Shown in pieces: positions 18,014-26,091 of a DNA stretch of 64,000 nucleotides. A model generated the notes under the pieces. It was not told the origin of the DNA. It did no database searches and saw nothing but the letters and a program-made list of their open reading frames with translations. Numbering within the stretch: position 1 is the first letter of the stretch; each line of letters opens with the position of its first letter. The DNA lies in contig JANQSC010000057.1 of NCBI GenBank assembly GCA_028284235.1, positions 1 to 64,000 on the forward strand. The letters are read 5' to 3'. The DNA comes from Opitutaceae bacterium. Its GTDB lineage: Bacteria; Verrucomicrobiota; Verrucomicrobiia; Opitutales; Opitutaceae. The position numbers were made by a program, and so were the translations under genes.

Positions 18014-19006
18014 CTACTCCAGCACAGCTGCGAGTTCATCTAACCAAAGCGGGTCGCTCGCGAGATAGCGCAACGGCCGGTCGCTCGTCGCCACCATCAG
18101 GTCTTCGTAGGGCTCTGAGAACTCGAGAACTGAATTCGTTTTTGCACTATCCCTACTCACGTATATATAGATCCGCGTGCCCCAATCAGGAATCCATAAA
18201 TCCACTACAGAATTTCTTCCTCTGAAACGAACCAGATAGTCCGCCCTGGCAACGGAGTCGTAGTCCCCCGACTTATAGACGTGGATCATATCGAGAGCGC
18301 GCCTGACCCTCCCGGCGTCTACCACACGCCACTTCCCATTGAACGTATGCCCCATGAGTCTCCGATCCAACATTGAACCGTCGCCAGACATCTCTTCCAT
18401 GGAAGGTGGCATGGGAAATCGACCCGGGGGCGTTAGCTTGTAGACCATCGCTTCAAGAGGGTCTCTATAGGCGTCAACGGCTATCGACGCATCCAAACAA
18501 GCGAGCATTGAAAATCGATTCATCCTCGGCGTGAATACGTGAGTGAAAAGCGACCAACCCACCAGCCAAAGAATCGCGCCACCTAAAATCCAAAACCGGA
18601 AGCGAATCACGCGTTGTAGCCACACACTCCTTAGAATCGCCAGCGCGTTGTAGGCGATCCACAACAGAACGCATCCCAGCATTGCCAAGGATATTCCGTA
18701 GTAAAACGATCTCAGCTCAATGAGTTGGTACCCGAACCACATGAAATTGCTGTCGGTTCCAAATATACGCACTAAATCCGCTCTTTCGAGCAGCATGGTC
18801 CCCAAGCGAAACGCCGCCGAGAGACCTGCAAACAGCGAAATCGAAGCGATTGCGAGCAGTCCCTCAATGTCCCTGTCCCCACCCATTCGTTTTTGGAAAG
18901 TCTTATAGGCCGTTCGGACAAGCGCCACCCCGCAAAAAACCAAAAACGCGCGGTACAAGAAATCCATCTCGAAGATGGTCGTATCTTGATGCATCAACAG
19001 GGGCAT
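18014..19006 (-). CDS. membrane protein of unknown function
   Basis: several hydrophobic helices; start placed at MPLLMHQ because a palindrome occupies the longer ORF's N-terminus. Confidence 0.6.
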   Translation of the reverse strand: MPLLMHQDTTIFEMDFLYRAFLVFCGVALVRTAYKTFQKRMGGDRDIEGLLAIASISLFAGLSAAFRLGTMLLERADLVRIFGTDSNFMWFGYQLIELRSFYYGISLAMLGCVLLWIAYNALAILRSVWLQRVIRFRFWILGGAILWLVGWSLFTHVFTPRMNRFSMLACLDASIAVDAYRDPLEAMVYKLTPPGRFPMPPSMEEMSGDGSMLDRRLMGHTFNGKWRVVDAGRVRRALDMIHVYKSGDYDSVARADYLVRFRGRNSVVDLWIPDWGTRIYIYVSRDSAKTNSVLEFSEPYEDLMVATSDRPLRYLASDPLWLDELAAVLE

Positions 19007-19010
19007 GCTT

Positions 19011-19036
19011 CTTATTCCTACATTTGTAGGAATAAG
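19011..19036. promoter_or_regulatory. perfect palindrome with BlaI/MecI/CopY-like TACA-TT-TGTA core
   Basis: cttattcctaca tt tgtaggaataag. Confidence 0.6.
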
Positions 19037-19087
19037 TGTCAAGGTTCAACCTTTGACAACCAAGATACCTATGCCAGCGACGTTGAC

Positions 19088-19243
19088 TCAGTCAGAAGAC
19101 TGATCGACGAAACCTCGTTGCAGCAACCGATCGCTTCGACGGAGAAACGCGCGTTCGCGCGGCTTCCATCGGTTGGCCCACTTGCGCTTGTGCGGTTTGC
19201 ACAGGGCGCAACAGACGCGTTTGTTCTTGTACTGCTTTCTCAT
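19088..19243 (-). CDS. 51-aa Cys-rich small protein (CALCKPHK type)
   Basis: MRKQYKNKRVCCALCKPHKRKWANRWKPRERAFLRRSDRLLQRGFVDQSSD; below the ORF-track length cutoff. Confidence 0.65.
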   Translation of the reverse strand: MRKQYKNKRVCCALCKPHKRKWANRWKPRERAFLRRSDRLLQRGFVDQSSD

Positions 19244-19293
19244 GGCGATCGGGTCAGCCGCGTGTGACTACGATTCCGAATACGAGTTCCGCC

Positions 19294-19842
19294 CTATTCC
19301 AAATCCAGTCCTTTCAATCCGTCAACACTGAGGCGGTTTTTCTCCCGCTGGTAATCCTCGATTCCCGTTTCCCCTTTCGTCTCCGCCCATTTCAAGAGTG
19401 CATCGCGATCCTCCTTGAATTCGTACAAGGGCACCGTGAAGCCGCAGGAGTCGCTGATTCGGTCAACGGCAATCTCAACAATGGATCGAGTTCCTGGATA
19501 CCGGTCGAACGCCCCAATCCGCTTTTCGAATCCTTCCGTTCCCGTTTCAAACACCGTTCCTTTCCCGTGAAACCGAAAGATCTTCGGCGGGCCCTCAAAG
19601 GCGCACATCATGACGACGATCCGACCGTTCTCCTTCAAATGGGCGATCGTCTCCACGCCACTACCAGTCATATCCAAGTACCCAATCGTTCGCTCCCCCA
19701 GAACGCGAAAGGTATCCATCCCTTTAGGTGAACAATTCACTCGCCCATCTCCCGATAGTGGCGCCGTGGATACGAAAAACAGCTTTTGCTTCGCAATCCA
19801 GGCGGCGATTTTGTCGTCAATCCGATCGTATTCCTTTCCCAT
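19294..19842 (-). CDS. pyridoxamine 5'-phosphate oxidase family protein
   Basis: QKLFFVSTAPLSGDGRVNCSPKGMDTFRVLGERTIGYLDMTGSGVETIAHLKENGRIVVMM. Confidence 0.85.
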   Translation of the reverse strand: MGKEYDRIDDKIAAWIAKQKLFFVSTAPLSGDGRVNCSPKGMDTFRVLGERTIGYLDMTGSGVETIAHLKENGRIVVMMCAFEGPPKIFRFHGKGTVFETGTEGFEKRIGAFDRYPGTRSIVEIAVDRISDSCGFTVPLYEFKEDRDALLKWAETKGETGIEDYQREKNRLSVDGLKGLDLE

Positions 19843-19861
19843 AAATATTCCTTGTCAATCA

Positions 19862-21361
19862 CTAGCGAGGCAGACTGCTCGGCTCTCGTTTATATCGATC
19901 CAATATCGCCTTCAACGCGGCTGCCTTTTCTGGATACTGGCCGATCTGATTCTCGGTTTGATTCGGATCGCGAGCGAGATTGTAGAGCTCCGCAGTCTCC
20001 GAATCCGCAACGACTCCCAATGCATCCAACACGTGCCGCGGCTCGCGGTTGTCTGCGCCGTTCTCGTGGTCGATGTAGACCCAGTCCCCCTGCCGAATCG
20101 CGAAATTGCCGCGAGCGCTGTGGTGCACGGTCGCCTCCCGAATCGGAACGGCAAGCGCCCGAGCCTCCAGCGCCGGGAGGATATTATACGAGTCCTCCCC
20201 CGCGTCCTCAGGAATCGGATACCCCGTGATCGCCGCGACCGTCGCGAAAATATCGGTCAAGCAGATAATCTCGTCCGAATTCGCTCCCGCTGGAATCCGA
20301 CCCGGCCAACGAGCGATAAAGGGCACGCGATGCCCGCCTTCGTAGAGGTCGCGCTTTACGCCGCGCCGCCCGTTGGAGCTCCAGTGGCCGAAAGTTTCGA
20401 TGTGACTGTAGGCATTCACCTCCGCGCCATTGTCGGCGGAAAAAATCACCAGCGTGTCCTCCGCTTGACCGGTGGATTCCAGCGTCGCGAGCAGCCTGCC
20501 CACGGCATCGTCCAGCTCCACTACGAAATCGCCAAACACGCCGCATTCGCTCTTGCCGTAAAACTCCGCGTTCGGATTGATCGGCCGATGCGGGCAAATC
20601 GGAGCGAAATAGACGAAAAAGGGCGTATCCGATTCCGCGCTACGCTCGATGAACGCCTGTGTTTTCTCCACCCAAGCCGGGATCATGTCCTCGAACTCAA
20701 ATCCGGGCTGACGGAACCCTGTGTCATTGTTCCCGCCAATTATCGCGCTGGGAATATGACTCAAGTCAAACGCCTCCGTCGGCTCGACAAGAACGCGACC
20801 GTTTTCCATGAACGCCCAAGCCGGCTTCGCCAAGCCAAAGTGGTAGCTAAATCCCGCGTCCAACGCCGAGTAAAGCGCGGGAGCCTCCCAATCGATATTC
20901 TCCGGCGCCACTTCTCCCGAGGCATCTCGCAGCGCCCACTCGTGGCCCAAATGCCATTTCCCAATCGCCGCGGTCTCGTACCCCGTCGACCGAAGCATTC
21001 CGGGCAGCGTCAAGCGATCCCGCTCGATTAAAGGCGGCGACGCGCCATTGAGGACTCCGCGCTTGAGCGACGTGCGCCACGCGTAGCGACCGGTCAAGAG
21101 CCCGTATCGAGTCGGCGTACACACGCCGGACGGACTGTGGGCGTCATGGAAGTTGATCCCTTCCGAAGCAAGCCGATCCAAATGGGGCGTCGGAATCTTA
21201 GAGTCCGGATTGTTGACCGACAAGTCGCCCTGACCCAAATCGTCCGCCAAGATAATGAGGATATTGGGGCGTTCGTTCGCGCGAGCGTCCAAACTAAAAA
21301 CAGCGCGGACAGATAGAAGCAGCAAAGCGGCTGCGACACGCGGGAGGGAAAGAGAATTCAT
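19862..21361 (-). CDS. arylsulfatase (type I sulfatase)
   Basis: NILIILADDLGQGDLSVNN and CTPTRYGLLTGRY formylglycine motif; signal peptide. Confidence 0.93.
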   Translation of the reverse strand: MNSLSLPRVAAALLLLSVRAVFSLDARANERPNILIILADDLGQGDLSVNNPDSKIPTPHLDRLASEGINFHDAHSPSGVCTPTRYGLLTGRYAWRTSLKRGVLNGASPPLIERDRLTLPGMLRSTGYETAAIGKWHLGHEWALRDASGEVAPENIDWEAPALYSALDAGFSYHFGLAKPAWAFMENGRVLVEPTEAFDLSHIPSAIIGGNNDTGFRQPGFEFEDMIPAWVEKTQAFIERSAESDTPFFVYFAPICPHRPINPNAEFYGKSECGVFGDFVVELDDAVGRLLATLESTGQAEDTLVIFSADNGAEVNAYSHIETFGHWSSNGRRGVKRDLYEGGHRVPFIARWPGRIPAGANSDEIICLTDIFATVAAITGYPIPEDAGEDSYNILPALEARALAVPIREATVHHSARGNFAIRQGDWVYIDHENGADNREPRHVLDALGVVADSETAELYNLARDPNQTENQIGQYPEKAAALKAILDRYKREPSSLPR

Positions 21362-21478
21362 GGGCGGGGAAACTGATTCATGATAAACGCCGATCGACGC
21401 GGCAAACGCCGGTCGGATCGAGGCGCAAACCTAGGTCAGGCGCCCCGCCCTGTCCACCATGAACCGCCCCCGGCCAGA

Positions 21479-21838
21479 CTAGACCTCTTCTTTCCAATAC
21501 CGGCTCAACACCCCGTCTCTGAACTCGAAAAAGAAGGTCTCCTTTTCGATCCGCTCCGAGCTCGAGTCGATAATGAACAAGAGGTGCCCATGTCGCTTCG
21601 TGATTCGACTCGACGTGTATTTCAACAGCTCCCCGTCCTCGATTCCATTGGAACTGTCCGGTACGCCCAGGGCGGAAATCAACCACGACTTGGTCGTCTC
21701 CCCAATTTGAATTCTGGATATGGTCTCCGAGCTGACTTTTGTTCCTTCTGTTCTTGAGTGGGAGTGATTCGACATCACGGAACAGCCCGTCAATCCGACG
21801 AGCGCGACAACTAGCAATACAACTGAACTGTGCTTCAT
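21479..21838 (-). CDS. small lipoprotein, possibly BamE/SmpA-like
   Basis: lipobox VGLTGC; ISRIQIGETTKSWLISALGVPDSS. Confidence 0.6.
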   Translation of the reverse strand: MKHSSVVLLVVALVGLTGCSVMSNHSHSRTEGTKVSSETISRIQIGETTKSWLISALGVPDSSNGIEDGELLKYTSSRITKRHGHLLFIIDSSSERIEKETFFFEFRDGVLSRYWKEEV

Positions 21839-21968
21839 AATTTACTGGGTCAATCGTTAGAGTTTTGAGAATTACTTGACTGGGACGAAGCCAGACCGGC
21901 GCTTATTCAACCCAAGTTGCGACACGAAATAAGTTGCGACCGCTCCACTCGAACCATAGCTCTAGTTC

Positions 21969-22775
21969 ATGTCGGACAAGGACGCATTCTGGATCGCGAA
22001 AAATGCGGATTTGCGACTCACCGCCACCCCCGTCCTCTATCACTGCGAGCCGATCTGGAGCTGGAAGTCCGAGTCGCTTCCAGACTACGCAGTCTGGGGC
22101 ATTCTCGAAGGTGAAGGCAGCCTCGTCCAAAACGAGCGACGCTACGCGCTCTCGCCCGGAATGTGCTTTCTCTTTTCCCCCAACGACAAGATCGAAGCCG
22201 CCCAGAACCCTATCGACCCACTGTCCCTCTTCGTCGCGCGTTTTGAAATTCTGGATACAGAAGGACAATCCATCCCGAGCGACCACCTCGCGCTGCCCGC
22301 AGGTCCGGTTCGAGCGACCCACCCCTCCAGCCTCGAAGCGATCGCCAACCTCGCCCTCGCCTGGGATGCGGAAAACGAAATCGAAAACCGGATCCAAGAC
22401 CACGCCTTGCGCATCCTCCTCCTGCTCATCGCCGATTCCGGACGCAACGGTTTCGACGAACGCATTCTCCACGCCTCCGCCTTGATCGACTCAGACCTCA
22501 GCCGGAAATGGACCCTCGAAGAGCTCGGGGCTGAGGCCGGCTTGTCCGCCTCCCAATTTAGTCGGCTCTTCATCAACCAGTTCGGCGAGCCGCCCATCCA
22601 GAACCTGATTCACCGACGCATGCGCGAAGCCAAGCGACTCGTGCTCGAAACCAGCCTCTCAATCGACGAAATTGGCGCAGCCGTAGGCTACGAAAACCTG
22701 AGCTTTTTCGAACGGCAGTTTCTCAAGCACGTCGGATTCGCCCCCGAAACGCTGCGCCGCAACCGCGCCATCTAG
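21969..22775 (+). CDS. AraC-family transcriptional regulator
   Basis: C-terminal double HTH: WTLEELGAEAGLSASQFSRLFINQFGEPPIQNLIHRRMREAKRLV...IGAAVGYENLSFFERQFLKHVGFAPETLRR. Confidence 0.9.
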   Translation: MSDKDAFWIAKNADLRLTATPVLYHCEPIWSWKSESLPDYAVWGILEGEGSLVQNERRYALSPGMCFLFSPNDKIEAAQNPIDPLSLFVARFEILDTEGQSIPSDHLALPAGPVRATHPSSLEAIANLALAWDAENEIENRIQDHALRILLLLIADSGRNGFDERILHASALIDSDLSRKWTLEELGAEAGLSASQFSRLFINQFGEPPIQNLIHRRMREAKRLVLETSLSIDEIGAAVGYENLSFFERQFLKHVGFAPETLRRNRAI

Positions 22776-22872
22776 CCACTCGCCGGCCGAATCACGACGA
22801 ACGGCATTTGCGCCGAAAAACCCGCGAAGCGCATTTGACACCCTCGACGGCCCTCCCTATAGCCACGACTCG

Positions 22873-23901
22873 ATGCAGAAAAACGCGGTTTTGCTAGTCA
22901 ACTTGGGATCGCCGGAGTCCACCTCCGTTTCGGACGTCCGGACTTATCTGAGGGAATTTCTCTCCGACGACCGAGTCCTCGACACGCCCAAACCCATACA
23001 GCAATTCGTGCTCAATTGCTTCATCCTTCCCACTCGCCCCAAGCGTTCCGCCGAGGCCTACGAGAAAGTTTGGACCGACGAAGGCTCGCCCCTCATCGTC
23101 ACCAGCCGAAACGTACAATCGCTCCTGCAGGAACGCATCGACGATCCCGTCGCGCTCGCAATGCGTTATGGAAAACCGTCCATCCCCGACACAATCGCCG
23201 AACTAAAGGAAAAGGGCATCGAGCGCATCCTCCTCGTTCCGCTCTACCCGCACTACGCCATGTCCAGCTACGAGACGGTGGTCGTGCGGGTCATGGAGGA
23301 AGTTGCCGCCCAAATGCCCGAAGTCGAAATCGACACGGTCCAACCCTTTTACGACGAGCCCGACTACATCGAAGCGCTGTATCAATCCGCCAAACCCTAT
23401 TTGGAAACCGACTTCGATCACCTGCTTTTCTCCTATCACGGCATTCCCGTGCGCCATCTGACCAAAGCCGACTCCTCCAACGCCCACTGCCAAGTCGTCA
23501 AAGACTGCTGCGCCACTTGCAGCCCGGCCCACGCCACCTGCTACAAGGCGCAAACTCTCGCGACCACCAACGCGTTCGTTAAACGAGCTGGAATCCCCGC
23601 GGAGAAGTACTCCATCTCCTACCAATCCCGACTAGGACGCGAACCATGGATCGAGCCCTACACCGACTTCGTGCTCCCCGAACTCGTCACGCAAGGCAAG
23701 AAACGCATCCTAATCATGATGCCCGCCTTTGTCTCAGACTGTCTAGAAACGCTCGAAGAAATCGCCATGGAAGGCAAAGAGGAGTTCCTCGAGGCCGGTG
23801 GCGAGTCCTTCCAAGCCATTCCCTGCCTGAACGAACACCCCGCCTGGATCGACTTCCTCGCCCAGAAAGCCCGCTCCCGCCTCGCGTCGGTTGCAATCTG
23901 A
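22873..23901 (+). CDS. hemH: ferrochelatase with internal Cys-rich insert
   Basis: AVLLVNLGSPESTSVSDVRTYLREFLSDDRVLD; LLFSYHGIPVRHL; internal HCQVVKDCCATCSPAHATC. Confidence 0.93.
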   Translation: MQKNAVLLVNLGSPESTSVSDVRTYLREFLSDDRVLDTPKPIQQFVLNCFILPTRPKRSAEAYEKVWTDEGSPLIVTSRNVQSLLQERIDDPVALAMRYGKPSIPDTIAELKEKGIERILLVPLYPHYAMSSYETVVVRVMEEVAAQMPEVEIDTVQPFYDEPDYIEALYQSAKPYLETDFDHLLFSYHGIPVRHLTKADSSNAHCQVVKDCCATCSPAHATCYKAQTLATTNAFVKRAGIPAEKYSISYQSRLGREPWIEPYTDFVLPELVTQGKKRILIMMPAFVSDCLETLEEIAMEGKEEFLEAGGESFQAIPCLNEHPAWIDFLAQKARSRLASVAI

Positions 23902-23921
23902 AGTTCTGCATAATCAGGTAG

Positions 23922-23981
23922 GGACGGACAGTGGTTCGACGAAGCTCACCATCCTGAGCCTGTCGCAGGACCAGGCCGTCC
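23922..23981. repeat. REP-like palindromic repeat (GTTCGAC-AAGCTCA...TGAGC-GTCG type)
   Basis: gttcgacgaagctcaccatcctgagcctgtcgcaggac; the minus frame gives the familiar LRQAQD peptide. Confidence 0.7.
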
Positions 23982-24010
23982 GAACGCCCACTAAACACCA
24001 CAATCGCGAT

Positions 24011-25177
24011 TCAAACCGTCGACGCAAACAGCGCGTCATACTTCCGCTTCACCGTCTTCAACGATCGTTCGAAGTCGCCCACTACGCGATCCCAACCAAG
24101 CTGTAACGCAGTCTCACGAGCCCGGACTCTTATCCCAGACATTGTATCCGATTCAAGACTACACGCATTCATCGCCTGATTTCGAAACGACGATTCGCAA
24201 TCGAACGGGGCGACGAACCCATTGACTCCATTCTCGATCCATTCCCGCCCCGCCGCGTAGTCGTACGTCACAACCGCTAGGCCGGACGACAACGCTTCCG
24301 CGACGACATTCCCGTAAGTCTCGGTAATGCTCGGGAAAAGAAAAACGTCGCCCGAGGCGTAGTGGCGGGCCAAATCCTCACCCTTTCGCATGCCCGCAAA
24401 AACGATGTCCGGGTGGGCCTCCTCCAAGCGCGTCCGCTCGGGACCGTCGCCCACGACCACCATAACCGCGCCGCCAGTCCCCGCGCTCGCCTGCCGAAAC
24501 GCATCGATCGCCAACTCGATGTTCTTCTCGCTCGCGACACGACCCACATAGAGAAACACGCGGCCGTCGGGCTCGACGCCCCATGCGCGTCTCAAGCCCT
24601 CGTCCCGTCGCTCCGGAGAGAACAAAACCGTATCCACGCCTCTCGAAAGCACCCCCACGTTTTTGAATCCCACCGCCCTCAGAGCCGCGACCATTTCACG
24701 AGTGGGAGCCAGAGTGCACCCGCATTCGTTGTGGGTGATCCTCAAAAATACCAAGATGAAATCCCGAATGAGTCCAATCCGATAGTGGCCGGTGTACTGA
24801 TGGAAGTTCGTGTGGTATGTCGAAGTTACCGGAATTCTCAATACGTGGGAAATCCACAGAGCCGCCATACCCAACGGCCCCTCGGTCGCGACATGCACCA
24901 GATCGGGTCCAAACTCGTTCCAGTTCTTCAATAGCCGGTACGCCTCGGGCATACCCATTCTCAATCCGTTGTATCCAGGCAGCGGCACGCCAGGGACGAT
25001 CAATTCGGAAAAGCCTCGATCTTCCCAATGCGACTCCGTTCGATCGCTCGGCTGGATAGGCCGGACGACTTGCACCTCGTGTCCACGTTCGGCAAGACCC
25101 GAAACCAGCCGACCCAAAGTCATGGATACGCCGTTTACCTCGGGAGGAAACGTCTCCGTAACGAGGGCCAGTCTCAT
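24011..25177 (-). CDS. glycosyltransferase family 4
   Basis: MRLALVTETFPPEVNGVSMTLGRLVSGLAERGHEV; SITETYGNVVAEALSSGLAVV. Confidence 0.9.
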   Translation of the reverse strand: MRLALVTETFPPEVNGVSMTLGRLVSGLAERGHEVQVVRPIQPSDRTESHWEDRGFSELIVPGVPLPGYNGLRMGMPEAYRLLKNWNEFGPDLVHVATEGPLGMAALWISHVLRIPVTSTYHTNFHQYTGHYRIGLIRDFILVFLRITHNECGCTLAPTREMVAALRAVGFKNVGVLSRGVDTVLFSPERRDEGLRRAWGVEPDGRVFLYVGRVASEKNIELAIDAFRQASAGTGGAVMVVVGDGPERTRLEEAHPDIVFAGMRKGEDLARHYASGDVFLFPSITETYGNVVAEALSSGLAVVTYDYAAGREWIENGVNGFVAPFDCESSFRNQAMNACSLESDTMSGIRVRARETALQLGWDRVVGDFERSLKTVKRKYDALFASTV

Positions 25178-25205
25178 GACTGTGAAAAACCGGTTCCCGA
25201 AACGG

Positions 25206-25952
25206 CTACTGAGGAATAGGCGGCAATCCCAATTCCGCCGGGTCCGGACCCAGAATCTCGAGCAATTCGACCTCGAATATCAACGCCGACGCTGGTGGCA
25301 CGCCCGGCGTTCCCGCGTCGCCGTACGCCAGTTTCGCCGGCACGAAGAGCTTTATCTTGCCCCCAACCCCGATCAAAGGAAGACCCTGCGTCCAGCCCGG
25401 GATCACGGATTTCAACGCGAAATCCGACGGCCCTTCCTTCCTCTTGTAAGAACTATCGAATATCGTCCCGTCGAGAAACGTGCCCTCGTAATGGCAACGC
25501 ACGCGGTCATTGGTACTCGGCCTCTCGTCGCTACCCGGATCAATGATTTGAAAATAAAGCCCCGTCGCCAGAGACTGGTACTCGGGCCGACCCACCAAGT
25601 TGTCGAAAAACTCCAATTCCTCCGCCTTGTTGCGCTTCTTGTGCTCCTCCATGACCTGCGCCTCGCGCTCCACGAAATAGGTCTGCATCGGGTCGATGGA
25701 TTTCGACAAATCAGTCGGCGGGTCCTCGCGATTGACGTAGCGCTTCATGCCCCTGGCAATCGCGTCGATCTCCGCGTCCGTCACGTCCAAGCCGCCCAAG
25801 TTGAACCGTTCCGACAATAAGAATCCCCAGGTTTCCAGGAGCTCCATCGAAGTGAATTCCGCCACCTCCTCTTGCAACGCCGCGTCGGGCGATTGGGCGA
25901 CCGCCGCAAAAGAGGCGGAACAAAGGGCGACCAAAGCGATCTGCTTTTTCAT
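25206..25952 (-). CDS. exported FKBP-type peptidyl-prolyl isomerase
   Basis: NDRVRCHYEGTFLDGTIFDSSYKRKEGPSDFALKSVIPGWTQGLPLIGVGGKIKLFVPAKLAYG. Confidence 0.93.
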   Translation of the reverse strand: MKKQIALVALCSASFAAVAQSPDAALQEEVAEFTSMELLETWGFLLSERFNLGGLDVTDAEIDAIARGMKRYVNREDPPTDLSKSIDPMQTYFVEREAQVMEEHKKRNKAEELEFFDNLVGRPEYQSLATGLYFQIIDPGSDERPSTNDRVRCHYEGTFLDGTIFDSSYKRKEGPSDFALKSVIPGWTQGLPLIGVGGKIKLFVPAKLAYGDAGTPGVPPASALIFEVELLEILGPDPAELGLPPIPQ

Positions 25953-26091
25953 AAAATCCTCGTTTCCAATAAGATGCACTATTCCAGCGGCGGTGAATCA
26001 ACCGCGATCAATACGCGATTTCGAGCCCCGGAACTGATAGGAGTAGCAAATTGAGTTGAATTGTAAACGACCAAAACCAACCTACAAGCCA

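Noticed and set aside
19610-21031. 473-aa plus-strand ORF
   Set aside because: Shadow of the sulfatase gene (and PPOX gene start).
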